This document shows positions 9,863-18,483 of a stretch of 47,773 nt of DNA, in pieces; position 1 is the first letter of the stretch; the number at the start of each line of letters is the position of its first letter. The position numbers were made by a program, and so were the translations under genes. The notes below the pieces were generated by a model that saw only the letters and a program-made list of their open reading frames with translations, did no database searches and was not told the origin of the DNA. The DNA comes from Nocardia coubleae NBRC 108252 (GTDB taxonomy: Bacteria > Actinomycetota > Actinomycetes > Mycobacteriales > Mycobacteriaceae), in contig NZ_BDBD01000022.1 in NCBI RefSeq assembly GCF_001612805.1, forward strand, positions 1 to 47,773, given 5' to 3'.

Positions 9863-10672
9863 ATGCGCGAGGAACACCCGCTCGATGACGAAGTCCTCGC
9901 GTTGCCCGTCCGGGTGGAACGTGCCCGGCAACGCATCACCTATCAATCCGACCCGGCCCTGACCGACGCGCTCTCGGAAGACGAACTGCGCGCCGAACGC
10001 GAGCTGGCCGAGAAGATCCGCACCTACGAGCGCGATCAGCGCTGGAAGCAGATCAAAGCCGCCTCGACGCACGCCGACCGCCTGCGCGAGACGACCGCCG
10101 AGCTCGAACGAGCCGAGATGGCCGACCTCATGCTCGCCCGCAAGGCCATCGCCGCGCAGCGCCGCGAATCCAACCCGCGCGCCCGGCTGGCCTCCCTCTA
10201 CCAGCACCGAACCTGGTCGTTGCGCGCGCTGGCGGGCGTGGTGATCGCGGGCATGCTGTGGTCGGCGGTGAACGTGCAGCACAACATCGCCCCCGGCGGC
10301 CCGAGCGACCCGCTGTTCTGGGCGAGTTTCGGCCTGGAGGCGATGATCAGCGTCTGCCTGGTCATCATCATGATCGGCACCACCCGGGTCTCGGAGTGGG
10401 GCGTGATGGGCAACCGCACCCAGGTGTTCGTCGCCGAGGGTTTCCTGCTCGCGCTCACCATCGCCCTCAACACCTACCCGCATCTGAGCGCGGGCAACTG
10501 GTACGACGCCGCGGTGCACGCGGTGGCCCCGGTGATGATCGGTGTGGCCCTGCTCATCCACAATGCCGCCAGCGCGCGCTACAGCACCGCCATCGCCCGC
10601 GCCTCGGCCGAGATCCCCGCCGAGGACGACGAGGACATCGTGTCGGCGGCGCCGTCGTTCCGCGACAACTGA
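9863..10672 (+). CDS. Conserved membrane protein with charged coiled-coil N-terminus
   Basis: A 269-residue protein. Residues 1 to about 105 are highly charged and helical (ERELAEKIRTYERDQRWKQ, then a Glu/Arg-rich stretch), predicted coiled coil and cytosolic. About four membrane segments follow, beginning with ALAGVVIAGMLWSAVNV, FWASFGLEAMISVCLVIIMI, VFVAEGFLLALTIALN and AVAPVMIGVALLIH, and the tail is acidic. The layout resembles DUF2637-type or SpdB-like actinobacterial membrane proteins, but I cannot assign it firmly. ATG 9863 has GGAG six bases upstream; an earlier in-frame ATG at 9743 lacks one. It is convergent with clpX across a strong hairpin. Confidence 0.75.
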   Translation: MREEHPLDDEVLALPVRVERARQRITYQSDPALTDALSEDELRAERELAEKIRTYERDQRWKQIKAASTHADRLRETTAELERAEMADLMLARKAIAAQRRESNPRARLASLYQHRTWSLRALAGVVIAGMLWSAVNVQHNIAPGGPSDPLFWASFGLEAMISVCLVIIMIGTTRVSEWGVMGNRTQVFVAEGFLLALTIALNTYPHLSAGNWYDAAVHAVAPVMIGVALLIHNAASARYSTAIARASAEIPAEDDEDIVSAAPSFRDN

Positions 10673-10698
10673 CCCACCGCGACAACCCACCACACAGC

Positions 10699-10733
10699 AC
10701 AGCGCCCGCCGGATCGGATCCGGCGGGCGCTGT
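10699..10733. terminator. Bidirectional hairpin terminator
   Basis: A perfect 16-base stem (10699-10714 with 10718-10733) around the triloop CGG, lying between the convergent membrane protein gene and clpX. The stem is GC-rich and lacks a T-run, which is common for terminators in these bacteria. Confidence 0.75.
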
Positions 10734-10750
10734 GGTGTTCGGGGGACGGC

Positions 10751-12031
10751 CTAGGCCGACTTGTCGCGACGCTCCGTGCGCTGGGCCTTGCGCGGCACGA
10801 TGGTCGGCAGAACGTTCTCGGTGACGGTGTCGGCGTTCACGACCACCTTGGCGACGTCGTCGCGGCCCGGGATGTCGTACATCACCGGCAGCAGGACTTC
10901 CTCCATGATCGCCCGCAGACCACGCGCACCGGTGCCGCGCAGGATGGCCTGATCGGCGACCGCTTCGAGGGCGTCGGGGGTGAACTCGAGGTCGACACCG
11001 TCCATCTCGAACAGGCGAACGTACTGCTTGACCAGCGCGTTCTTCGGCTCCGAGAGAATCTTGACCAGCGATTCCTTGTCCAGGTTCGTCACCGAGGCGA
11101 CGATCGGCAGCCGGCCGATGAACTCGGGGATCAGACCGAACTTGATCAGGTCCTCGGGCATCACGTCGGCGAAGTGGTCGTCGGTGTCGACCTCGGCCTT
11201 GGAGCGCACCTCGGCGCCGAAACCGATACCGCGGTGGCCGGTGCGATCGGAGATGATCTTCTCCAGGCCCGCGAACGCGCCCGCCACGATGAACAGCACG
11301 TTGGTGGTGTCGATCTGGATGAATTCCTGGTGCGGGTGCTTGCGTCCGCCCTGCGGCGGCACACTCGCCTGCGTGCCTTCCAGAATCTTCAGCAGCGCCT
11401 GCTGCACACCCTCACCGGAGACATCGCGGGTGATCGACGGGTTCTCGCTCTTGCGAGCGATCTTGTCGACCTCGTCGATGTAGATGATGCCGGTCTCGGC
11501 GCGCTTCACGTCGTAGTCGGCGGCCTGGATGAGCTTGAGCAGGATGTTCTCGACGTCCTCACCGACGTAACCGGCTTCGGTGAGCGCGGTGGCGTCGGCG
11601 ATGGCGAACGGCACGTTCAGCATCTTGGCCAGCGTCTGCGCGAGATAGGTCTTGCCGCAACCCGTGGGGCCGAGCATCAAGATGTTCGACTTCATCAGCT
11701 CGACGGCCTCACCCCGGCTGTCGCGACCCTTGTCGCCCGCCTGGATGCGCTTGTAGTGGTTGTAGACCGCGACGGCGAGGGTCCGCTTGGCGGTGTCCTG
11801 GCCGATCACGTAGTTCTCGAGGAAATCACGGATCTCCGAGGGCTTGGGCAGCTCGTCGAGCTTGACCTCGCTCGACTCGGCCAGCTCTTCCTCGATGATC
11901 TCGTTGCAGAGATCGATGCACTCGTCGCAGATATAGACCCCAGGGCCCGCAATGAGCTTCTTGACCTGCTTCTGGCTCTTTCCGCAGAACGAGCACTTGA
12001 GCAGATCGCCGCCGTCTCCGATGCGCGCCAT
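10751..12031 (-). CDS. clpX: ATP-dependent Clp protease ATP-binding subunit ClpX
   Basis: A 426-residue AAA+ unfoldase that delivers substrates to ClpP. The N-terminal zinc-binding domain has Cys 13, 16, 35 and 38 (CSFCGKS ... CDEC). Walker A GPTGCGKT is at 121-128, and Walker B with the sensor region is near IIYIDEVDKIA. The GIGF loop that docks into ClpP is present in HRGIGFGAEV, and the pore-loop region includes GYVGEDVENIL. Length is normal. It lies downstream of clpP2 with a 212-base gap that contains a strong terminator, so it is probably transcribed separately from clpP1-clpP2. It should serve the core ClpP1P2 and possibly the second ClpP pair encoded at 36118-37322. Confidence 0.97.
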   Translation of the reverse strand: MARIGDGGDLLKCSFCGKSQKQVKKLIAGPGVYICDECIDLCNEIIEEELAESSEVKLDELPKPSEIRDFLENYVIGQDTAKRTLAVAVYNHYKRIQAGDKGRDSRGEAVELMKSNILMLGPTGCGKTYLAQTLAKMLNVPFAIADATALTEAGYVGEDVENILLKLIQAADYDVKRAETGIIYIDEVDKIARKSENPSITRDVSGEGVQQALLKILEGTQASVPPQGGRKHPHQEFIQIDTTNVLFIVAGAFAGLEKIISDRTGHRGIGFGAEVRSKAEVDTDDHFADVMPEDLIKFGLIPEFIGRLPIVASVTNLDKESLVKILSEPKNALVKQYVRLFEMDGVDLEFTPDALEAVADQAILRGTGARGLRAIMEEVLLPVMYDIPGRDDVAKVVVNADTVTENVLPTIVPRKAQRTERRDKSA

Positions 12032-12198
12032 CTCGTAGGTCCCTACTTCCTATGTCCGAGTGCGACCCTCGTCCTCCGATTGGGCCGGAATACGTTTCGG
12101 TGCCGACAATCAGAGCAATGGTCCCTGAGTCGACCGTACCTGCTGTGCGCGAGCCAGGTCGACAACTCGCGCATGTTCGATGTGTTGGGTTGTAGCAG

Positions 12199-12239
12199 AA
12201 AACCGGGTCCGCCGCCGGGTAGCAGGCGACGGACCCGGG
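12199..12239 (-). terminator. Rho-independent terminator of clpP1-clpP2
   Basis: Read on the - strand, CCGGGTCCG-T-CGCC pairs with GGCG-G-CGGACCCGG around an 8-base loop and is followed by TTTT. This is a classical intrinsic terminator five bases beyond the clpP2 stop, and it separates clpP2 from clpX. Confidence 0.85.
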
Positions 12240-12243
12240 CGTG

Positions 12244-12909
12244 TCACTTCTGTCCGCTGAGCTTGCGGTAGTCGAAGACCTGGTCGACGATGCCGTATTC
12301 CTTGGCTTCCTCGGCGGTCAGGATCTTGTCACGGTCGGTGTCCTTGCGGACCTGCTCCTCGGACTTGCCGGTGTGCCGCGAAATCGTGACCTCCATGAGA
12401 CGGCGCATCCGCTCGATCTCGGCGGCGGCGATCTCGAGGTCGGACACCTGACCCTGCACGCCGCCCGAGGACGGCTGGTGGATCAGGATGCGCGCGTTGG
12501 GCAGCGCGGCACGCTTGCCGGGCGCACCGGCGGCCAGCAGCACAGCGGCGGCCGAGGCCGCCTGGCCGAGGCACACCGTCACCACGTCGGGGCGCACGTA
12601 CTGCATGGTGTCGTAGATCGCCATCAGCGCGGTGAACGAGCCACCGGGCGAGTTGATGTACATGGTGATGTCACGATCGGGATCCTGCGACTCCAGCACG
12701 AGCAGCTGGGCCATGATGTCGTTGGCCGAGACATCGTCGACCTGGTTGCCCAGGAAGATGATGCGCTCCTCGAACAGCTTGTTGTACGGGTCGGAGGTCT
12801 TGACGCCGAACGAGGTCTGCTCGGTGAACTGCGGCAGGATGTAGCGCGACTGCGGGTTGGCGGCGGCAGCGCCACCCAAGCCTGCGCGCGGGTCGATCAG
12901 ATTGGCCAT
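12244..12909 (-). CDS. clpP2: ATP-dependent Clp protease proteolytic subunit ClpP2
   Basis: A 221-residue serine peptidase of family S14, the P2 member of the actinobacterial mixed ClpP1P2 tetradecamer. The catalytic triad is Ser119 (GQAASAAAV), His144 (ILIHQP) and Asp194 (TDRDK), and the oxyanion segment INSPGG is at about 85-90. The long N-terminus (MANLIDPRAG...) is typical of ClpP2 and includes a processed propeptide. It follows clpP1 by 45 bases, so the two form an operon ending at the terminator at 12199-12239. ATG 12909 is the family start. Confidence 0.97.
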   Translation of the reverse strand: MANLIDPRAGLGGAAAANPQSRYILPQFTEQTSFGVKTSDPYNKLFEERIIFLGNQVDDVSANDIMAQLLVLESQDPDRDITMYINSPGGSFTALMAIYDTMQYVRPDVVTVCLGQAASAAAVLLAAGAPGKRAALPNARILIHQPSSGGVQGQVSDLEIAAAEIERMRRLMEVTISRHTGKSEEQVRKDTDRDKILTAEEAKEYGIVDQVFDYRKLSGQK

Positions 12910-12954
12910 GGTTGTCTCCAGGGTCGAGTCGAGTGTGTCGGTGCGCGGCGTGGG

Positions 12955-13530
12955 TTACTTCGTCTGGTTCGCGTGGCTGACCACGTGGTCGATGAAGCCG
13001 TATTCGAGGGCTTCCTTCGCCGTGAACCAGCGGTCGCGGTCCGCGTCCTCGGTCACCTGCTCGACCGACTTGCCGGTGTGCAGCGCCTGCAGCTCGTTGA
13101 GCTCGCGCTTGGTGTGCGCGAACTGCTCGGCCATGATCGCGATGTCGGCGGCCGAACCACCGATACCGGCCGACGGCTGGTGCATCATGATCCGGGTGTG
13201 CGGCAGCGCGAAACGCTTGCCCTTGGTTCCCGCGGTGAGCAGGAACTGACCCATCGACGCGGCCAGGCCCATCGCGACGGTCCTGATGTCACACTCGGCG
13301 AACTGCATCGTGTCGTAGATCGCCATGCCCGCGGTGACCGAACCACCAGGGGAGTTGATGTAGAGGGAGATGTCCTTGGTCGAGTCCTCGGCCGAGAGCA
13401 GCAGGATCTGCGCGCAGATCTTGTTGGCGATCTCGTCGTCGACCTGGGTGCCAAGGAAGATGATGCGCTCGCGCAGCAGCCGCTCGTACACGGAATCACT
13501 GAGGTTGAGACCAGCAGTAGCGGCTGTCAT
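12955..13530 (-). CDS. clpP1: ATP-dependent Clp protease proteolytic subunit ClpP1
   Basis: A ClpP1 subunit of 191 residues from ATG 13530. Catalytic Ser92 (GLAASMGQF), His117 (IMMHQPS) and Asp166 (ADRDRW) are intact, and INSPGG is present at 58-63. GTG 13554 is an in-frame alternative with AGG five bases upstream and would add eight residues; both are plausible because the propeptide is removed in the mature ring. It pairs with clpP2 immediately downstream, and trigger factor lies upstream in the same direction with a terminator in between. The expected role is essential housekeeping proteolysis with ClpX and ClpC. Confidence 0.96.
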   Translation of the reverse strand: MTAATAGLNLSDSVYERLLRERIIFLGTQVDDEIANKICAQILLLSAEDSTKDISLYINSPGGSVTAGMAIYDTMQFAECDIRTVAMGLAASMGQFLLTAGTKGKRFALPHTRIMMHQPSAGIGGSAADIAIMAEQFAHTKRELNELQALHTGKSVEQVTEDADRDRWFTAKEALEYGFIDHVVSHANQTK

Positions 13531-13627
13531 GACCCCTGCCTGGTTGATTGTCACGGATACCTGCCTTCTCTTCTCACCGATTGCAAACGGCCTACGGTTC
13601 GTCGTCGTCTCAAACACTAACGAAACA

Positions 13628-13655
13628 GGGCGGCACCGAACTCCCGGTACCGCCC
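13628..13655 (-). terminator. Terminator after tig
   Basis: Read on the - strand, GGGCGG-T-ACCG pairs with CGGT-G-CCGCCC around a 6-base loop and is followed by TGTTTCGTT. It lies 118 bases beyond the tig stop and 98 bases before the clpP1 start. The interval 13656-13772 also holds two direct copies of TCGCTGCGCTC (13677-13687 and 13728-13738). Confidence 0.65.
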
Positions 13656-13772
13656 TTCTTCGCTCAGAGCGCAATCTCGCTGCGCTCGATTCCCCTCTGC
13701 GCGAGGCGCGCTGCACCGTTGGTTCGGTCGCTGCGCTCCCTCACGTGCGCAATCAAATCACGCCGGGAAAAC

Positions 13773-15137
13773 TTACTCAGCAGCGGCTTCGCCCTGCTCG
13801 GTCTCGGCGGAATCCGCAGCGTCACCGAACATTTCGGTGGTGTCGACCTCGTTGCCGTCGGTGTCGGTGACCTTGACCTGACCGACAACTCCGGCCAGCG
13901 CCTTGCCGCGGCGCACGTCGGCGAACACCGCACCCAGCTGACCGGCCTGCTGCACCTGCTGGATGAACTGCTCCGGCGACATACCGTAGCGCTGAGCCTG
14001 GAACAGGATGCGCTCGGTGAGCTCCTGCTGGCCCACCTGGGTGCCCTCGGCCTCGGCGATGGCATCCAGCAGCAGCTGGGTCTTCACCGACTTCTCGGCG
14101 GCTTCCAAGGTGTCCTTGTCGAACTCCTCGCGGGAGGAGCCCTGCGCCTCGAGCGCCTCGGCCAGCTTGGCCTCGTCGTGGTCGAAGCCGTGCACGGCGT
14201 CGTGCAGCACCGCGTCGACCTCGGCCTTGACGACGGCCTCGGGCAGCGGAACCTCGACGGTCTCGAGCAGGGTGTCGAGCACCTTGTCGCGGATCTGACC
14301 GGCCTGCTCGATCTTCTTGGTGCGCTCGACGCGGCCCTTCAGGTCTTCCTTGAGCTCGTCGATGGTGTCGAATTCGCTGGCCAGCTGGGCGAATTCGTCG
14401 TCGGCCTCGGGCAGCTCGCGCTCCTTGACCGACTGCACGGTCACGGTGATCACGGCTTCCTTACCGGCGTGCTCGCCCGCCACCAGGGTGGAGGTGAACT
14501 CAGCGGACTCGCCGGCCTTCAGGCCGATGACGGCCTCGTCGAGGCCCTCGATGAGCTGACCCGAACCGACCTCGTGCGACAGGCCGGTGGTGGCGGCCTC
14601 GGGCACGTCCTCGCCGTCGACGGTGGCCGACAGGTCGATCGAGACGAAGTCGCCGTCCTGCACGGCCCGCTCGACACCGGTCAGGGTGCCGAAGCGCTGA
14701 CGCAGCGAGGTGAGCTGCTGCTCGATGTCCTCGTCGCCGATGGTGAAGGAATCGACGGTGACCTCGATGCCCGAGTAGTCGGGCAGGGCGATCTCCGGGC
14801 GCACGTCGACCTCGGCGGTGAAGGCCAGCTCGTCGCCGTCCTCGATCTTGGTGATCTCGATCTCGGGCTGGCCGATGACCTTCACCTCGCCGGCCTGCAC
14901 GGCCTCGGCGTACTTGTTCGGCAGCGCGTCGTTGACGACCTGCTCGAGCACGGCGCCACGGCCGACGCGGGTCTCGATCAGCTTGGCCGGGGCCTTGCCG
15001 GGACGGAAGCCGGGGATCTTCACCTGCTGGGCCAGCGCCTTGTACGCCTTGTCGAAGTCGGGCTTCAGCTCCTCGAAGGGCACCTCGACGTTGATCCGGA
15101 CCCGGGTCGGGCTCAGCTGCTCGACGGTGCTCTTCAC
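13773..15137 (-). CDS. tig: Trigger factor, ribosome-associated chaperone
   Basis: A 454-residue trigger factor that binds the ribosome exit site and shields nascent chains. The ribosome-binding segment is GFRPGKAPAKLIE (about 44-56). The central FKBP-type domain covers roughly residues 155-245 and includes VSIDLSATVDGEDV, and the C-terminal helical arms end in an acidic tail. The start is GTG 15137 (giving MKSTVEQL, as in the family): AAGGAG ends seven bases before it, while it is only one base from the ATG at 15143. Its position upstream of clpP1-clpP2 links folding and degradation, as in many bacteria. Confidence 0.96.
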   Translation of the reverse strand: MKSTVEQLSPTRVRINVEVPFEELKPDFDKAYKALAQQVKIPGFRPGKAPAKLIETRVGRGAVLEQVVNDALPNKYAEAVQAGEVKVIGQPEIEITKIEDGDELAFTAEVDVRPEIALPDYSGIEVTVDSFTIGDEDIEQQLTSLRQRFGTLTGVERAVQDGDFVSIDLSATVDGEDVPEAATTGLSHEVGSGQLIEGLDEAVIGLKAGESAEFTSTLVAGEHAGKEAVITVTVQSVKERELPEADDEFAQLASEFDTIDELKEDLKGRVERTKKIEQAGQIRDKVLDTLLETVEVPLPEAVVKAEVDAVLHDAVHGFDHDEAKLAEALEAQGSSREEFDKDTLEAAEKSVKTQLLLDAIAEAEGTQVGQQELTERILFQAQRYGMSPEQFIQQVQQAGQLGAVFADVRRGKALAGVVGQVKVTDTDGNEVDTTEMFGDAADSAETEQGEAAAE

Positions 15138-15225
15138 GGACATGCTCCTTGGTTCGTAGTTCATGGTGGTGGCCCCCGCATGGGGCGTCGCGCCCTGAGT
15201 CGGTGCGGACGCACGCATCCCGACC

Positions 15226-15256
15226 AGGGTAGTTGACCGCACGCGCGGTCGTGCAA
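15226..15256 (-). promoter_or_regulatory. Possible sigma-A promoter of tig
   Basis: On the - strand, TTGCAC (15251-15256) and TACCCT (15226-15231) are 19 bases apart, a loose match to a -35/-10 pair with the actinobacterial TANNNT -10. It would give a leader of roughly 80 bases before the GTG at 15137. Confidence 0.3.
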
Positions 15257-15279
15257 TCGGCGGTTGGTTGCGGTGGCGG

Positions 15280-15801
15280 CTAGCTGCCGACCTGCACCGC
15301 GTCGGTGACGAAGACCAGTGTCTCGTTGGGCGCGACGCCGTTGCCGCCTTCGCCGTAGCCGAGATCCGGCGGCACGATGAGCAGCCTGCGCGCACCCTGC
15401 TGCACACCGAGCAGGCCCTTGTCCCAGCCTTCGATGACCTGGCCCGCGCCGAGCGTCAGGTCGAAGGGCGCACCGCGCTTGAACGAGCTGTCGAGGGTCT
15501 GCTTGTCCGACCAGGTGACCAGCGCGTAGTTCATGGTGAGTGGCTGCATGGCCACCGCGCCGGGTCCGGTGCCGGGCACCAGGTCCTTGACGAGCAGCGA
15601 CTTGGGCGGGGTGCAGTCGTCGGGGATGGTGATCTCCGGCGGGTCACCGAAACCGCCCGCCACCTTGATGTCCTCGGCGATGCATTCGCGCGTCGGTGCC
15701 GCCTTGGATTCGGCCGATCCGCTGTCGGACCCGCATGCCGCGCTGACGAGGGCGGCGAGGGCGACCAGTCCGGTCCCGATGATCCTGGGGAGAGAAGCCA
15801 T
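15280..15801 (-). CDS. FKBP-type peptidyl-prolyl isomerase lipoprotein
   Basis: A 173-residue exported peptidyl-prolyl cis-trans isomerase. The signal peptide ends in the lipobox VSAAC with Cys23, so it should be anchored to the outer face of the membrane. The FKBP domain occupies the last 115 residues: YALVTWSDKQTLDSSFKRG, then GAGQVIEGWDKGLLGVQQG and LLIVPPDLGYG, the usual active-site and flap segments. ATG 15801 is chosen because it begins the hydrophobic leader cleanly. It stands alone, divergent from the phosphoketolase gene and upstream of tig in the same orientation. A role in folding secreted proteins is likely. Confidence 0.92.
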   Translation of the reverse strand: MASLPRIIGTGLVALAALVSAACGSDSGSAESKAAPTRECIAEDIKVAGGFGDPPEITIPDDCTPPKSLLVKDLVPGTGPGAVAMQPLTMNYALVTWSDKQTLDSSFKRGAPFDLTLGAGQVIEGWDKGLLGVQQGARRLLIVPPDLGYGEGGNGVAPNETLVFVTDAVQVGS

Positions 15802-15963
15802 GGCCCGCACAGTAGTGGAGCGCGGGTCCGGCGGTGCGAACCGGCACGACCGGTAGGCTCGGCACTGCGTTTCTCCACCGGCGCCGCCGGGTGTCCTCCG
15901 GCGCGCCGACCAGTCCGGCGGCGGGCGACGCCGCAGCTCAGGCGAGTGCGAGGAGAGTCTGCG

Positions 15964-18441
15964 ATGACCCGGCTCAGCAACAGCGAGGGCGATACCGCCG
16001 CCGACAATGTGGGCGGCGGAGGCGAAGGCGAATCCATTGCCCCCCACCCCTATTCACTCACCACAACCCCAGGTCCGCTGACCAGCGAGGAGTTGATCGC
16101 GGTCGACACGTGGTGGCGGGCCGCGAACTATCTCGCGGTCGGCCAGATCTACCTGATGCGCAACCCGTTGCTGCGCGAGCCGCTGCGTTCCACCGACATC
16201 AAGCCGCGCCTGCTCGGCCATTTCGGCACGGTGCCCGGCCTGAATCTGGTGTGGGCGCACGCGAATCGGGTGATCCGCGCACGCGACCTGAACGCCGTCT
16301 TCGTCGCGGGCCCCGGCCACGGCGGGCCCGGTCCGAACGCCTGCGCGTGGCTCGAGGGCGCCTACGCCGAGCTCTACCGCGACATCCCCCGCGACGCCGA
16401 CGGTATGCGCCGGTTGTTCCATCAGTTCTCGTTTCCCGGCGGCGTCCCGAGCCATTGCGCCCCCGAGACCCCCGGCTCCTTCCACGAGGGCGGTGAGCTC
16501 GGCTATTCGCTGCTGCACGCCTACGGCGCCGCGCTGGACAACCCCGATCTCACGGTGTTCTGTGTGATCGGTGACGGCGAGGCCGAGACCGGGCCGCTGG
16601 CGGGCAGCTGGCACGCGAACAAATTCCTCAACGCGGCCCGCGACGGCGCGGTGGTGCCGATCCTGGCGCTCAACGAGTACAAGATCGCCAATCCGACCAT
16701 CCTCGCGCGCATCCCCCGTGATGAGCTCATCGAACTGCTGCGCGGGTACGGCTACGAACCGCTGATCGTGTCGGGCAACGATCCGTCGCGGGTGCATCAG
16801 AAGATGGCCGCCGCCATGGACGCCTGTCTCGACCGGATCGCCGGGTTCCAGCGGGCCGCGCGCGAGGACGGCGACACCACCCGCCCGCGCTGGCCGATGA
16901 TCGTGCTGCACACGCCGAAGGGCTGGACCTGTCCCCCGGTGGTCGACGGCGAGCGGGTCGAGGGCACCTTCCGCGCCCACCAGGTCCCGTTGCCCGCGGC
17001 GCGCACCGACCCGGAACACCGGCGGGTGCTCGAGGAATGGTTGCGGTCGTATCGGCCCGAGGAACTCTTCGACGAAGCGGGCAGGCCGGTTCGCGCCCTG
17101 CTCGACCGGATTCCCGATCGGCCGATGAGCCTCAATCCGGTGGCCAACGGCGGGCTGTTGGTCCGCGATCTCGACCTGCCCGACTGGCGCGAATACGGCG
17201 TGCCGGTGGAGCGGCCGGGGGCGAGCAGACACGAACCGACCAGGGTGCTCGGCGGCTGGCTGCGTGACGTCACCGCCCGCAACCCACACAACTTCCTGAC
17301 CTTCGCGCCCGACGAACTCGCCAGCAACCGGTTGCAGGACATCCTCGAGGTGACCGGCCGCGATTGGCAGGCCGAGGTCGGTCGCTGGGATGTGGCGTTG
17401 TCACCGACCGGCCGCGCGGTCGAGGTGCTGTCCGAACACATGTGCCAGGGGTTGCTCGAGGGCTATCTGCTCACCGGCCGCCACGGCGTGTTCACCTGCT
17501 ACGAGGCGTTCATCCACATCGTCGACGCCATGTTCAACCAGCACGCCAAGTGGCTCGACGCCAGCCTCGCCGTGCCGTGGCGACGCCGCATCCCGAGCCT
17601 GAACTACCTGCTGAGTTCGCACGTGTGGCGCCAGGACCACAACGGCTTCACCCATCAGGACCCGGGTTTCCTCGATGTGGTGGTGAACAAGAGCCCCGAG
17701 ATCGTCCGGGTGTATCTGCCGCCCGATGCCAACACCCTGCTGTCCACCTACGACCACTGCCTGCGTTCGCTGCATTACGCGAACGTGGTGGTCGCGGGCA
17801 AACAGCCCGGGCCGGACTGGCTTTCGGCGCCGGAAGCCGCCGTGCACTGCGCGCGCGGCGTCGGCATCTGGGAGTGGGCCGGGCACAACGACGACCAGGG
17901 CACCACCCCGGATGTGGTGCTTGCCTGCGCGGGCGACGTCCCCACGCTGGAGACGCTCGCCGCCGCCGCGATCCTGCGCGACCGCCTACCCGACCTGCGG
18001 GTGCGCGTCGTCAATGTCGTTGACCTGATGCGGCTGCTGCCGGCCGAGGAGCATCCGCACGGCCTGTCGGACGCCCACTTCGACACCCTGTTCACCACCG
18101 ACCGGCCGGTGATCTTCGCCTTCCACGGCTACCCGTGGCTGGTGCACCGGCTCACCTACCGCAGGCGCAATCACGCGGGCCTGCACGTGCGCGGATACAA
18201 GGAGAAGGGCACGACGACCACCCCGTTCGACATGGTGATGCTCAACGACCTGGACCGTTTCCATCTGGTACTCGACGTGATCGACCGGGTGCCCGGGCTG
18301 CGCACGCGGGCGGCGGGTCTGCGCCAGGAGATGGTCGACGCCCGGCTCGCGGCGCGCAGCTGGACCAGGGAGCACGGCGAGGACATTCCGGCCGTCGCGA
18401 ACTGGACCTGGCCGGAGGCCTCGATCCCCACTGTGACGTAA
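15964..18441 (+). CDS. Xylulose-5-phosphate/fructose-6-phosphate phosphoketolase
   Basis: An 825-residue thiamine-diphosphate enzyme that cleaves xylulose 5-phosphate (and often fructose 6-phosphate) with phosphate to acetyl phosphate and a shorter sugar phosphate. The signature FHEGGELGYSL is at about 177-187, and the cofactor motif GDGEAETGPLAGSWHANKFL follows near 203-222. The conserved GPGHGGPGPNA (about 117-127) and ANPTILARI segments are intact. ATG 15964 has GAGGAGAG upstream; the in-frame stretch before it is antisense to the FKBP gene and is not part of the protein. No acetate kinase or phosphotransacetylase is next to it, so acetyl phosphate must be used by enzymes encoded elsewhere. 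Confidence 0.95.
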   Translation: MTRLSNSEGDTAADNVGGGGEGESIAPHPYSLTTTPGPLTSEELIAVDTWWRAANYLAVGQIYLMRNPLLREPLRSTDIKPRLLGHFGTVPGLNLVWAHANRVIRARDLNAVFVAGPGHGGPGPNACAWLEGAYAELYRDIPRDADGMRRLFHQFSFPGGVPSHCAPETPGSFHEGGELGYSLLHAYGAALDNPDLTVFCVIGDGEAETGPLAGSWHANKFLNAARDGAVVPILALNEYKIANPTILARIPRDELIELLRGYGYEPLIVSGNDPSRVHQKMAAAMDACLDRIAGFQRAAREDGDTTRPRWPMIVLHTPKGWTCPPVVDGERVEGTFRAHQVPLPAARTDPEHRRVLEEWLRSYRPEELFDEAGRPVRALLDRIPDRPMSLNPVANGGLLVRDLDLPDWREYGVPVERPGASRHEPTRVLGGWLRDVTARNPHNFLTFAPDELASNRLQDILEVTGRDWQAEVGRWDVALSPTGRAVEVLSEHMCQGLLEGYLLTGRHGVFTCYEAFIHIVDAMFNQHAKWLDASLAVPWRRRIPSLNYLLSSHVWRQDHNGFTHQDPGFLDVVVNKSPEIVRVYLPPDANTLLSTYDHCLRSLHYANVVVAGKQPGPDWLSAPEAAVHCARGVGIWEWAGHNDDQGTTPDVVLACAGDVPTLETLAAAAILRDRLPDLRVRVVNVVDLMRLLPAEEHPHGLSDAHFDTLFTTDRPVIFAFHGYPWLVHRLTYRRRNHAGLHVRGYKEKGTTTTPFDMVMLNDLDRFHLVLDVIDRVPGLRTRAAGLRQEMVDARLAARSWTREHGEDIPAVANWTWPEASIPTVT

Positions 18442-18483
18442 CGCGGTTGCGGCACGGGTCGCGGCTGGCCGACGATGGAGGCG

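Noticed and set aside
11174..12271. A 365-codon frame antisense to clpX
   Set aside because: A shadow of clpX; no ribosome binding site and no recognisable domain.
15268..15963. N-terminal extension of the phosphoketolase frame
   Set aside because: It is antisense to the FKBP lipoprotein gene; ATG 15964 has a good ribosome binding site and fits the family length.
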